DNA from: Alloprevotella sp. oral taxon 473 str. F0040
GTDB taxonomy: Bacteria > Bacteroidota > Bacteroidia > Bacteroidales > Bacteroidaceae
Length of the DNA stretch: 58,838 nucleotides
NCBI RefSeq assembly: GCF_000318095.2
Contig: NZ_KB290714.1
Coordinates: forward strand, 249,017 to 307,854
Reading direction: 5' to 3'
A program made the position numbers and the translations under genes. The notes beneath the pieces were generated by a model that worked only from the letters and a program-made list of their open reading frames with translations, made no database searches and was not told the origin of the DNA. Positions 9,012 through 17,200 of the stretch are shown here, in pieces (the stretch's first letter is position 1; every line of letters begins with the position of its first letter).

Positions 9012-9290
9012 TTATCTATTGGAAAAAGGGTCTTGAGTGAACTGCAATGCGGGGTTGTTCCACGCAAAGTTTTGATTGGTGAGGGTGAGCACATCGTGTT
9101 CTTCATCGTGCACTTCCTCACATTCATACTGGGCAAGGGCAAGACTGATGAGACCTGCGTAGATGGGCATCTCCGCTTCTGTGGGGTGATAGCTTGCGCC
9201 ATCTTCTTCCACCGAAACGATGGTGCCGCGATGCTCACTCAGCGAGATGCGCACCGTGCGTCCACCAAAGTTATATTGAAATATTTTCAT
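9012..9290 (-). CDS. Small conserved subunit of the biotin carboxyltransferase operon
   Basis: A 92-residue acidic protein, largely beta in the first half (IFQYNFGGRTVRISLSEHRG), without a signal peptide or membrane helix. A gene of this size sits between the alpha (carboxyltransferase) and biotin carrier genes in Bacteroidales methylmalonyl-CoA decarboxylase clusters, so it is probably an accessory or delta-like subunit. Unlike OadG or MmdD it has no hydrophobic anchor. The spacing (35 bases after alpha, 6 bases before the carrier) supports translational coupling. The function is inferred from position only. Confidence 0.65.
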   Translation of the reverse strand: MKIFQYNFGGRTVRISLSEHRGTIVSVEEDGASYHPTEAEMPIYAGLISLALAQYECEEVHDEEHDVLTLTNQNFAWNNPALQFTQDPFSNR

Positions 9291-9325
9291 ATTGTCGTCT
9301 AAGAATTTAGAGCGGTTGTGCCCGA

Positions 9326-10879
9326 TTAGAGAGGCTCGTTACCGTGCTTCTTGGCAGGACGGCTATCGTTCTTACTAGCGATTTGCTCGAGAGCGCGACA
9401 AACGCGGAAACGAGTGTTGCGAGGCTCGATCACATCGTCGATGTAACCTTCAGCAGCTGCCTTGTAGGGGTTGGTAAATAGCTCGTTGTATTCCTTTTCC
9501 TTCTGAGCGAGGAAAGCTTTGGGGTCAGCTTCTGCTTTAGCAGCCTTTGCACTGAGGATGGCCACTGCACCACTTGCACCCATTACTGCGATCTCTGCAG
9601 AAGGCCAAGCGTAGTTCACGTCGGTCTTGAGTTGTTTGCTACCCATCACGATGTGCGAACCACCATAGCTCTTGCGGAGGGTTACAGTCACCTTGGGCAC
9701 AGTAGCTTCACCATAAGCGTAGAGCAACTTAGCACCATGAGAGATAACGGCGTTGTATTCTTGGCCCGTACCAGGCAAGAAACCAGGAACGTCTACAAGG
9801 CTCACGATGGGGATGTTGAAGGAGTCGCAGAAACGTACGAAGCGCGCTGCTTTGCGGCTAGCGTTCACATCGAGCACACCAGCGTAAACCTTAGGTTGGT
9901 TAGCCACGATACCCACGCTTTGACCATTGAAGCGAGCGAAACCGATGATGATGTTTTGAGCGAAGTCGCGTTGTACTTCGAGGAATTCACCATTATCCAC
10001 CACAGCACCGATCACTTCATACATGTCATAGGCCATGTTGGGGTTGTCGGGGATGATTTCGTTCAAGAGGTCTTCCTTGCGGTCGATGGGATCGAGGCAT
10101 TCCAAACGAGGAGCGCGCTCGCGGTTGTTTTGGGGGAGGTAAGAGAGCAAGCGACGGATGAGACCAGCAAACTCTTCTTCGGTCTTAGCACTGAAGTGTG
10201 CCACACCACTCTTCTTGGTGTGCACGCTGGCACCACCGAGGTCTTCTTGTGAAACGTCCTCGCCTGTCACGGTCTTCACCACTTTAGGGCCAGTGAGGAA
10301 CATGTAGCTCACGCCTTCGAGCATGACAATGAAGTCGGTCAAGGCAGGAGAGTAAACCGCACCACCAGCGCAAGGGCCGCAGATGCCCGAAATCTGGGGC
10401 ACTACGCCAGAGGCTTCGATGTTGCGTTGGAAAATGTCGGCAAAACCAGCCAAAGAGTTGATACCCTCTTGGATGCGTGCACCGCCAGAGTCGTTGAGGC
10501 CGATGCAGGGTGCGCCCATTTTCACAGCGAGATCCTGCACTTTGCAGATCTTCTCGGCCATTGTCTTAGAGAGCGAACCACCATTGACGGTGAAATCTTG
10601 AGCATAGAGATACACCAAACGGCCGTTGATGGTGGCACTACCGCACACCACGCCATCACCGTAGAAATGTTTCTTGTCCATTCCGAAGTCGTGGCAGCGA
10701 TGTAGCTTAAACATGTCGAGTTCTTCGAAGCTACCTTCGTCTACGAGGAGGGCGATGCGTTCGCGTGCCGTGGCTTTGCCCTTGGCATGCTGCTTGTCGA
10801 TTGCTATTTCGCCACCGCCGAGACGGGCTTTTGCGCGAAGCTCTACAAGCTGCTTGATTTTCTTTTGTTGTTCACTCAT
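9326..10879 (-). CDS. mmdA: Acyl-CoA carboxyltransferase (methylmalonyl-CoA decarboxylase alpha / propionyl-CoA carboxylase beta)
   Basis: A 517-residue carboxyltransferase of the crotonase-like superfamily. Visible signatures: [19 protein letters not shown] near residue 32, the glycine-rich [15 protein letters not shown] and [14 protein letters not shown] oxyanion-hole regions of the N-domain, and [13 protein letters not shown] with [11 protein letters not shown] of the C-domain. It transfers CO2 between methylmalonyl- (or propionyl-) CoA and biotin on the carrier subunit, part of the succinate-propionate route common in this phylum. It is first in its operon. The symbol is by family and context; propionyl-CoA carboxylase is the alternative because no membrane beta subunit follows. 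Confidence 0.9.
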   Translation of the reverse strand: MSEQQKKIKQLVELRAKARLGGGEIAIDKQHAKGKATARERIALLVDEGSFEELDMFKLHRCHDFGMDKKHFYGDGVVCGSATINGRLVYLYAQDFTVNGGSLSKTMAEKICKVQDLAVKMGAPCIGLNDSGGARIQEGINSLAGFADIFQRNIEASGVVPQISGICGPCAGGAVYSPALTDFIVMLEGVSYMFLTGPKVVKTVTGEDVSQEDLGGASVHTKKSGVAHFSAKTEEEFAGLIRRLLSYLPQNNRERAPRLECLDPIDRKEDLLNEIIPDNPNMAYDMYEVIGAVVDNGEFLEVQRDFAQNIIIGFARFNGQSVGIVANQPKVYAGVLDVNASRKAARFVRFCDSFNIPIVSLVDVPGFLPGTGQEYNAVISHGAKLLYAYGEATVPKVTVTLRKSYGGSHIVMGSKQLKTDVNYAWPSAEIAVMGASGAVAILSAKAAKAEADPKAFLAQKEKEYNELFTNPYKAAAEGYIDDVIEPRNTRFRVCRALEQIASKNDSRPAKKHGNEPL

Positions 10880-11055
10880 ATTTTTAGTGCGTTTATTTTA
10901 GAGTTATGGATTGCAAATCTATCTGAATTCTAGTCTGATAAAGCCTTGTGAGTGCAGTCGCATTGATAGGCTGCACCGTGCTGTTGGGCTGGCTATATAG
11001 GTGACCATCCTTTAGGTTGGCTCAAAATAGAAGAAAGTGTGCAATCTTTGCGCAG

Positions 11056-11086
11056 CAAAATTACAGATTTATTTTGAGGTGACCAA
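11056..11086 (-). promoter_or_regulatory. Promoter of the carboxyltransferase operon
   Basis: TAATTTTG (11056-11063) with TTGG 19 bases upstream (11083-11086), close to the TTTG-N19-TAnnTTTG consensus. It leaves a leader of about 170 bases before the ATG at 10879, with no riboswitch that I recognise. Confidence 0.5.
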
Positions 11087-11174
11087 TGATTTCCCCACTT
11101 CCTGTGAGATAAATACGCATTATTGCCTTGCGCTTGTGGCGAGGGGACTATGTACAAATCTGTGAGGGTAGATT

Positions 11175-11293
11175 GAAATCTCCGACCTACACAAAAAAAT
11201 CTCCGACATTTCAGAAAGAAACTCGGAGATTTTTCCTAAAAAGTCGGAGAAGATTTCAAAACTCTCGGAGTTTTTTAGAGTGACTCTCTGAGA
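11175..11293. repeat. Phased TCTCCGAC motif array
   Basis: Copies of TCTCCGAC or its reverse complement start at 11179, 11200, 11222, 11243 and 11264, with a weaker sixth at 11286, so the spacing is 21 or 22 bases throughout. The first two face one way and the rest the other, so the array is also a nested inverted repeat (1 pairs with 4, 2 with 3). It lies between the stop of the first tandem barrel gene and the carboxyltransferase promoter. The 10880-11381 gap holds no gene. Confidence 0.7.
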
Positions 11294-11381
11294 GTTTTAT
11301 GACAATGCTCACAGAGATGTTGAAATCACTGCGTTGTCGCGACACAATGCACTAGAGGGTAGTGAGCATTGTCCCGCAGAT

Positions 11382-12080
11382 TTAGAACTTCATACCGAAA
11401 CGGAGGGTAAGACTCTCGTTGGATGAGTAATCGTAAATGTCGCCAAATAAGTACTCTCCGTAATAATGGAAATACCTCTCTCTCACGGTTTGGACAGAAA
11501 AACCGAGGCCGACGACGAATTGCTTGATTTGTACACCTGCTCCAATGCTCCAATACGTGCTATGGCTATGGGTAACGGCAAGCCCTGTTTTGAAATCAAT
11601 GTATGGGGTTACAATGGATGGTGTGGGAATCTCAAAACGAGGGTTGATGATAAGGTTTACATCAGTGTGATTGCCTTCTTTATCGATTCCATCGTACCAA
11701 TAAGTTGTGTTAAGACCTCCTCCCAAGTAGAAAAAACGGAAGAGTTGCGCGCCCAAAGTAGCGTTCATGTCAAATGCGCCTCCAATACCGATGTCTGCCA
11801 AGGCGGCAAAGCGTGGAGAAAAACTACGACGAGGAGCGTAGCGTTGACGACTACGTGGTGCTTCTGCTTTAGTAGTGCTCTCTAGGTTATAAGGCGCATC
11901 CAGCGTAGTAGCCTCTTGGGTGGAGATTGTAGCAGGGAACCCGAGCGTATTTGCCGAAGGAGCAGCTGGGTTTTCGCTGGTGAATGCCACTAGTTCTGAG
12001 TTGAGCACATGTTGCGCTGAAGCTTCCATTGTGCCTAGACAGACCAAGACTAGCGAAAAGAGGATTTTGTTCATGTTCAT
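11382..12080 (-). CDS. Outer-membrane beta-barrel protein, paralogue 1
   Basis: A 232-residue secreted protein: signal peptide (NKILFSLVLVCLGTMEASAQ), a Ser/Ala/Thr-rich low-complexity region (about 25-75), a basic RSRQRYAPRRSFSPRF patch, then barrel strands ending in LTLRFGMKF, a BAM-type C-terminal signal. It is equal in length and clearly similar to the next gene upstream (shared FAALA(D/E)IG(I/L)G, GGGLN(T/V)TYW, NPRFEIPT and TGLAVTH), so the pair is a tandem duplication. Function unknown. Confidence 0.75.
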   Translation of the reverse strand: MNMNKILFSLVLVCLGTMEASAQHVLNSELVAFTSENPAAPSANTLGFPATISTQEATTLDAPYNLESTTKAEAPRSRQRYAPRRSFSPRFAALADIGIGGAFDMNATLGAQLFRFFYLGGGLNTTYWYDGIDKEGNHTDVNLIINPRFEIPTPSIVTPYIDFKTGLAVTHSHSTYWSIGAGVQIKQFVVGLGFSVQTVRERYFHYYGEYLFGDIYDYSSNESLTLRFGMKF

Positions 12081-12306
12081 TGTTAGTTTAGTTAAACGAA
12101 TCGTGAAGGCTCAACAAGGTTTAGTCTTCTCGACCGCTAGCACTTTGCGATGAAAGTCTATCAATATCCAAGATTTACGATGTAGTTTCGTAGCACTTTG
12201 GCAGTGTGTTACGAATACTATTGAGGAATCTATTATTGATGTGTTGAGAAGTTCTGTGTTATTGTGTTACCACGCGTTGATGAAGGCCGAAACCTTCTCC
12301 TATTGA

Positions 12307-13005
12307 TTAGAATTTAATACCCAATCGAAAGGTAACTCCATCGTAAATGTAGTTGGGGTAATAGGATCCTATGCAGCCCCCCCCATCTGGGCCGGTGTAA
12401 TCTTCGTTGGTGACTTGCATGGTATATCCGATGCCAAGAATGAGATTCTCGAGTTGAACACCAGTGCTGAAGGCAAAATAGGGGCCATGTTTGTGGGTGA
12501 CCGCCAAGCCCGACTTGATATCGATGAAGGGTGTCACGATGGAGCGCGTGGGAATCTCAAAACGTGGATTGATGACGATGTTGATATCGGCGCGATCGTG
12601 GTCGCTGATGAATCCATCATGCCAATAAGTTACGTTGAGACCTCCGCCCATATAGTAGAAGGGGAGGAGCTGCGCACCCACAGTGGCGTTGATGTCTATC
12701 TCGCTTCCGAGACCGATTTCTGCCAAGGCGGCAAAATGTGGTCTGAATCTGTGGAGTGGACCGCGATAGTGGCGACCGCGTGGCGCTTCGGCAGTAGTTG
12801 CGGTGCTCAAAGTCGTAGGAGTGGGCAGGATAGTGGCTTCGATGGTGGAGGACTGCGCAGTAAAATCGAATAGACTAGTGGCAATTACTCCAGATGCCTC
12901 GTGAGTGAGGGCTGTGGCTTGGGGAGTAGGCACATACTGTGCGGAAGCTGTCATCATGCCTAGGCAAGAGGAGATGATAGAAAATAGAAGTTTCTTCATA
13001 ATCAT
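12307..13005 (-). CDS. Outer-membrane beta-barrel protein, paralogue 2
   Basis: A 232-residue paralogue of the preceding gene with the same plan: signal peptide (KKLLFSIISSCLGMMTASAQ), Thr-rich spacer, basic patch (RGRHYRGPLHRFRPHF), then barrel strands ending in VTFRLGIKF. Close to the 3' end the coding strand has a run of eight G (12377-12384) encoding consecutive glycines, only 22 residues before the stop. Slippage there would remove the terminal barrel strand, so the gene could be phase-variable (inference). A -7 box lies at 13075-13082. Confidence 0.75.
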   Translation of the reverse strand: MIMKKLLFSIISSCLGMMTASAQYVPTPQATALTHEASGVIATSLFDFTAQSSTIEATILPTPTTLSTATTAEAPRGRHYRGPLHRFRPHFAALAEIGLGSEIDINATVGAQLLPFYYMGGGLNVTYWHDGFISDHDRADINIVINPRFEIPTRSIVTPFIDIKSGLAVTHKHGPYFAFSTGVQLENLILGIGYTMQVTNEDYTGPDGGGCIGSYYPNYIYDGVTFRLGIKF

Positions 13006-13074
13006 TGCGTTTGTGAATCTTGTAAGTCAAGATGAGTAAGTGAGAAATATAGTTTTCAAGAATAACTTCTGCGA

Positions 13075-13082
13075 CAAAGGTA
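13075..13082 (-). promoter_or_regulatory. -7 box for paralogue 2
   Basis: TACCTTTG on the minus strand, about 70 bases before the ATG at 13005. No clear -33 box was seen. Confidence 0.45.
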
Positions 13083-13183
13083 TGTAAAAAAAACGGAAAA
13101 CACTGCTTGATTGCTGTATAATTTACGATTTTTCTAGAGATTTTCTCTAGCCATTACGCCTATTATTTTAGGACTTAACTCTC

Positions 13184-13223
13184 TATTTCCTAAGACTTCT
13201 TCGTGTAGTCGTCTTAGGAAATA
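13184..13223 (-). terminator. Hairpin overlapping the yeiH stop codon
   Basis: TATTTCCTAAGAC pairs with GTCTTAGGAAATA, a perfect 13-bp stem with a 14-base loop. The stop codon lies inside the stem. There is no clear U-tract, so it could protect the 3' end rather than terminate. Confidence 0.4.
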
Positions 13224-14245
13224 AAGCCAGCCATAGAAAGTCCTTTCACAATAAAGAAGCCACCAGCCACGAGCCAAATGTAGAGCACCAAGGCGAGGAC
13301 GAAAGGACGCCAGCCCGCTTGTCGAAATTTGTCGAAACTTGTTTCGCAACCCAAGGCAGTCATCGCCATGGTGAGGGCGAATGTATCGAGGGTGTTGATG
13401 GTGCTAGACACGGAATCAGGAAGGGAGAGGAGAGAATTAAGCCCGATGGCAAGGAGAAAGAGGAAGGCAAACCATGGAATGACGACTTTGCGCTCGCCCG
13501 ATGCAGAGGTGTTGTTGTGTGTGCGCGCAAACCATCCGAAACTCAGCAGGACGGGAACGAGCATAATCACACGAATCATCTTGACAATCACTGCCACGTC
13601 TGCCACTTCTTTGCCCATGGCGTTGGAAGCTCCCACCACATGGGCCACTTCATGCACGGTGGCTCCTGTGAACAAGCCCATTTCACTCGTGGAGAGTGGG
13701 AAAAAGCCATTGCGATATAAGACGGGATAGAGAAACATGGAGAGTGTGCCGAAGAGCACTACGGTGGATACGGCTACCGCAGTCTTGTAGGCTTCGGATC
13801 TGAGCGTGGCTTCTGCTCCCAGCACGGCTGCTGCACCACAAATAGCACTACCTGCGGAGGTGAGTAAGGTGGTTTCGCGGTCCATCTTGAGCCATTTGCC
13901 CACGAAAATCCCTAGCACCAGGGTGCCGCAGACGACTATGAGGTCGAGACCTATGGCGGGCAGCCCCACTTGTGCGACATCAGCGAGCGTGAGACGGAAT
14001 CCAAAGAAAATGATACCGATGCGCAAAATCCGTTTGCTGCAAAATTTCAGCCCACTACGCCAGGACTCGGGGAGAAATCGGCCAAGTGTGTTGGCGAAGA
14101 GCATACCGATGAGGATGCCGATGATGAGAGGAGAGAGAGAAAGATGCTGAAAGAGAGGAAGGGTGCTCAAGGCGGTGGCAGCTCCAGCAAAGAGAGCGAC
14201 GAGGAGAATGCCGGGAATAGATGGGAGAGAGGAGGCGAAGTTCAT
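13214..14245 (-). CDS. yeiH: YeiH family putative sulfate exporter (UPF0324)
   Basis: A 343-residue inner-membrane protein with about ten hydrophobic segments. The GLKFCSKRILRIGIIFFGFRLTL stretch, the SAGSAICGAAAV motif and the GATVHEVAHVVGA motif mark the YeiH/UPF0324 family. The family is annotated as putative sulfate exporters on weak experimental grounds. The product keeps the usual family length. It is preceded by gpmA and separated from it by a strong terminator, so it probably has its own promoter, which I could not locate in the short gap. Confidence 0.88.
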   Translation of the reverse strand: MNFASSLPSIPGILLVALFAGAATALSTLPLFQHLSLSPLIIGILIGMLFANTLGRFLPESWRSGLKFCSKRILRIGIIFFGFRLTLADVAQVGLPAIGLDLIVVCGTLVLGIFVGKWLKMDRETTLLTSAGSAICGAAAVLGAEATLRSEAYKTAVAVSTVVLFGTLSMFLYPVLYRNGFFPLSTSEMGLFTGATVHEVAHVVGASNAMGKEVADVAVIVKMIRVIMLVPVLLSFGWFARTHNNTSASGERKVVIPWFAFLFLLAIGLNSLLSLPDSVSSTINTLDTFALTMAMTALGCETSFDKFRQAGWRPFVLALVLYIWLVAGGFFIVKGLSMAGFIS

Positions 14246-14269
14246 ACTATCGTGGGGTGCTCAAAAGAA

Positions 14270-14300
14270 ACTCGGCTTGAGTGCAAGACCCAAGCCGAGT
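14270..14300 (-). terminator. Rho-independent terminator of gpmA
   Basis: ACTCGGCTTG pairs with CAAGCCGAGT (10 bp, perfect), followed on the minus strand by TTTCTTTTG. Confidence 0.8.
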
Positions 14301-14388
14301 GTGTAAAAGTCAAATGCTGCTTCTCCTAACTATACATCTAGTAGGGAGTAGCCTGAGTGTGCTCAGTGCAGCAAGCGGCAACTTAGGT

Positions 14389-15135
14389 TTATTTCTTACC
14401 TTGGTTGGCTACTGCTTCTTGGAGCTTCTTGATTTCTTCGGGATCGCCGAGGAAGTAGTCCTTCACGAGGTTGAGGTCATCGTCGAACTCAAATACGTAA
14501 GGAAGAGCAGTGGGGAGGTTGAGGCTGATGATGTCCTTGTCGCTGATGCCCTTGAGGTGCTTGATCACACCGCGGAGGCTATTACCATGAGCAACTACGA
14601 GGAGGTCGTCTACCTTCTTGAGAGTGGGGAAGATAACCGCAGTCCAGTAGGGGAGCGTGCGACCGATGCAGTCCTTCAAAGACTCCGTGCGGGGGAGTTC
14701 TGCATCAGCTACTTCAGCATAGCGAGCCTCATATTTGGGGTTGCGTTCTTTGTCGTCTTCAGCGATAGCATCGGGAGCGATGTCAAAGCTACGACGCCAT
14801 ACGAGCACTTGCTCCTCACCATACTTAGCAGCAGTCTCGCTCTTGTTGAGACCTTGGAGCATGCCGTAGTGCTTTTCGTTCAAGCGCCAGCTCTTTTGTA
14901 CGGGGATCCAATCCTCGTTCATGGAGTCGAGCACGTTGTTGAGGGTCTTGATGGCGCGCTTGAGGTAGGAAGTGTAAGCCATACCGAATTTGAAGCCTTC
15001 CTTCTTGAGGAGTTCGCCAGCCTTGCGAGCTTCACCCATACCTTTTTCGGTGAGGTCTACGTCGGTCCAACCCGTGAAACGGTTTTCGAGGTTCCATTGG
15101 CTTTCGCCATGACGGAGGAGTACGATTCTTTTCAT
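14389..15135 (-). CDS. gpmA: 2,3-bisphosphoglycerate-dependent phosphoglycerate mutase
   Basis: Glycolytic and gluconeogenic enzyme interconverting 3- and 2-phosphoglycerate, cytosolic. At 248 residues it has the usual length. Visible are the phospho-His motif [17 protein letters not shown] near the start, the [12 protein letters not shown] region with the acid/base Glu, and the second catalytic His in VAHGNSLRG. It is a single-gene unit with a -7 box at 15268 and a terminator at 14270. Confidence 0.96.
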   Translation of the reverse strand: MKRIVLLRHGESQWNLENRFTGWTDVDLTEKGMGEARKAGELLKKEGFKFGMAYTSYLKRAIKTLNNVLDSMNEDWIPVQKSWRLNEKHYGMLQGLNKSETAAKYGEEQVLVWRRSFDIAPDAIAEDDKERNPKYEARYAEVADAELPRTESLKDCIGRTLPYWTAVIFPTLKKVDDLLVVAHGNSLRGVIKHLKGISDKDIISLNLPTALPYVFEFDDDLNLVKDYFLGDPEEIKKLQEAVANQGKK

Positions 15136-15267
15136 AAGAGTAAATATGATGTGTTTATGAGATTGTTGCTATCAGATGTCTCAGCATTGCTGAGAGATGA
15201 GGGAGTGTGCGGAGCTTTCGCCCAAGGCTAGACAACCTTATGAACTACTGCGCTCAATACCACGTTG

Positions 15268-15275
15268 CAAAGATA
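15268..15275 (-). promoter_or_regulatory. -7 box for gpmA
   Basis: TATCTTTG on the minus strand, giving a leader of about 125 bases before the ATG at 15135. Confidence 0.5.
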
Positions 15276-15390
15276 CTGCCAACGGCGGACATAGCCAAGA
15301 TGTTTTACGGATTTTCTAGCAGATGCTTTGCCTATTTGCTGCACTATGAGGGGAAGATACTACGCTTGCGTGTGTGCTTTCAGCCTATCC

Positions 15391-15801
15391 TTAGCGGAGG
15401 GCAAGGGCTGCATCTTCAGCAGCTTCCATGATTTCTCGCTCACCAGGGCCTTTGTCGTTGATGCCCACGAGGTGGAGCACGCCATGCACGAGCACGCGAT
15501 GGAGTTCGTCGTCATAGTTTTTGCCCAGCATCTCGGCATTGGTGCGCACGGTGTCGAGGGAGATGTAGAGATCACCTGCCAGCACTGTGCCAGCACTATA
15601 GTCGAAGGTGATGATGTCGGTGTAGTAGTCGTGCTGGAGATACTGCCGATTGGTAGCGAGGATTTCCTCGTCGTTGCAGAAGATATAGTTGATTTCCCCT
15701 AGTCTGCGGTCGTGCTGCGCAGCGACACGGCGCAACCAGGCTTCTTCGGTGCGAAGGTCGAGCGTGGGAAGGGGAAGGGAAAGACTATTGAAAGTGATCA
15801 T
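15391..15801 (-). CDS. ybeY: Endoribonuclease YbeY (rRNA maturation)
   Basis: Single-strand-specific metallo-endoribonuclease needed for 16S rRNA 3'-end maturation and ribosome quality control. The 136 residues are of family size. The metal motif is HGVLHLVGINDKGPGE: the first two His are kept, while the third ligand position carries Asp in an ND pair instead of the usual His, a form I associate with Bacteroidetes members. The upstream IITFDYSAGTVLAGDLYIS is also typical. It lies downstream of ruvB on the same strand across a 170-base gap that holds copies of the TTAGACATTAG-type repeat. Confidence 0.93.
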   Translation of the reverse strand: MITFNSLSLPLPTLDLRTEEAWLRRVAAQHDRRLGEINYIFCNDEEILATNRQYLQHDYYTDIITFDYSAGTVLAGDLYISLDTVRTNAEMLGKNYDDELHRVLVHGVLHLVGINDKGPGEREIMEAAEDAALALR

Positions 15802-15817
15802 TGTGGGGAGTCAGACT

Positions 15818-15890
15818 TTAGACATTAGGGGGCGCAGACCTTTTTTTGCTCGCCGCGGTAAGCGTGGCTCGAGCTATTTAGACGTTAGAC
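15818..15890. repeat. CTAATGTCTAA-type repeat copies upstream of ybeY
   Basis: TTAGACATTAG at 15818-15828 and TTTAGACGTTAGAC at 15877-15890. Read in the direction of ybeY these are CTAATGTCTAA and GTCTAACGTCTAAA, the same motif that forms the tandem array before bcp at 53.7 kb. Confidence 0.55.
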
Positions 15891-15974
15891 ACCCTAGCGG
15901 TTCTGGTGCTTGTGGTATTTCTGTTCTTGCTTCTAGTCATTCGCGAACTTTCGGCTAGAGTTACAGCCACTTTG

Positions 15975-17021
15975 TTAGAACAACGTGGGTTCCGCTGCGG
16001 CTGGACTGCCATATTCAGGGGTGCGACCGAGGTGGATGTAGGCTTGTTCGGTGACTTCGCGTCCGCGAGGGGTGCGGCGGATAAAGCCTTCTTTGATGAG
16101 GAAGGGCTCATAGACTTCCTCCACGGTGCCAGCATCTTCCCCAATAGCCGTGGCGATGGTGCTGATGCCTACAGGGCCGCCCTTGAATTTGTCGATGATG
16201 GTGAGCAAAATCTTGTTGTCGATTTCGTCCAGGCCATACTTGTCGATGTTGAGTGCCTCGAGAGCATAGCGGGCTATGGGCACATCAATGCTGCCATTAC
16301 CTTTGACTTGAGCAAAGTCGCGCACACGGCGCAAAAGAGCGTTGGCGATACGCGGAGTGCCACGCGAACGTCCTGCTATTTCTGCAGCAGCCTTGGGAAC
16401 AATCATCACGCCCATCAGGTGTGCCGAACGTTGGATGATGTCTTTGAGTGTGGACGAATCGTAATACTCCAAGTGGAGATTGATGCCGAAACGTGCACGG
16501 AGGGGAGCGGTGAGCAGACCACTGCGTGTGGTAGCTCCCACGAGGGTGAAGGGGTTGAGGTCAATCTGTATGGAACGTGCCGCGGGACCTTTGTCGATCA
16601 TGATGTCGATGCGGTAGTCTTCCATGGCAGAATAGAGATATTCCTCAACAACGGGCGAAAGACGATGGATTTCGTCGATGAACAAGACGTCATTCGGTTC
16701 GAGAGCGGTGAGCAATCCCGCCAAATCTCCAGGCTTGTCGAGCACAGGCCCAGAGGTGAGTTTGAATCCCACCTGTAGTTCGTTGGCAATGATGTTGGAG
16801 AGGGTGGTTTTGCCCAGCCCTGGAGGGCCATGCAATAAAGAGTGGTCGAGAGGTTCTCCACGACGGCGGGCGGCTTCTACGAAGATACGCAAGTTTTCCA
16901 CCACCTTGGTCTGCCCCGTGAAATCGTCGAACGATAGGGGACGTAAGGCGTTTTCAAACTCGCGCTCGGTTACTGCCGGTGTATGTTGCTCTGATCGGAT
17001 GTCGAAGGTGTCTTCTGTCAT
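15975..17021 (-). CDS. ruvB: Holliday junction branch migration ATPase RuvB
   Basis: AAA+ motor that, with RuvA, drives branch migration of Holliday junctions in recombinational repair. Motifs: [14 protein letters not shown] (Walker A), LFIDEIHRL (Walker B), [18 protein letters not shown] (sensor 1 and arginine finger region), and the C-terminal winged helix with [13 protein letters not shown]. The product has 348 residues. The open frame extends 19 codons upstream, but that part reads through the -7 box at 17026-17033. Starting at 17021 gives the family-like [12 protein letters not shown] and makes the message leaderless or nearly so. Confidence 0.96.
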   Translation of the reverse strand: MTEDTFDIRSEQHTPAVTEREFENALRPLSFDDFTGQTKVVENLRIFVEAARRRGEPLDHSLLHGPPGLGKTTLSNIIANELQVGFKLTSGPVLDKPGDLAGLLTALEPNDVLFIDEIHRLSPVVEEYLYSAMEDYRIDIMIDKGPAARSIQIDLNPFTLVGATTRSGLLTAPLRARFGINLHLEYYDSSTLKDIIQRSAHLMGVMIVPKAAAEIAGRSRGTPRIANALLRRVRDFAQVKGNGSIDVPIARYALEALNIDKYGLDEIDNKILLTIIDKFKGGPVGISTIATAIGEDAGTVEEVYEPFLIKEGFIRRTPRGREVTEQAYIHLGRTPEYGSPAAAEPTLF

Positions 17022-17025
17022 ACTG

Positions 17026-17033
17026 CAAAGGTA
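17026..17033 (-). promoter_or_regulatory. -7 box directly abutting the ruvB start
   Basis: TACCTTTG on the minus strand ends four bases before the ATG at 17021. Since transcription normally starts about six bases after this box, the mRNA would begin at or within a base or two of the start codon. Confidence 0.5.
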
Positions 17034-17200
17034 ATGATTTTTTGGGGGATAGGCACAAAAAGGGTGGTGCAATCGCACATGTTGGCGATGACACCACCCG
17101 AAAGAGTGAAGATTTGAAAGAACGGAACACGAAGACTCCTTAATGGTGATTACGCATCAAAAGGAGTTGGTGAATTGTTCTTCCTTTCGTATAGGTTTTG

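Noticed and set aside
11175-11293. CRISPR array
   Set aside because: The repeated part is only 8 bases, it occurs in both orientations, and the gaps of 13-14 bases are too short for spacers.
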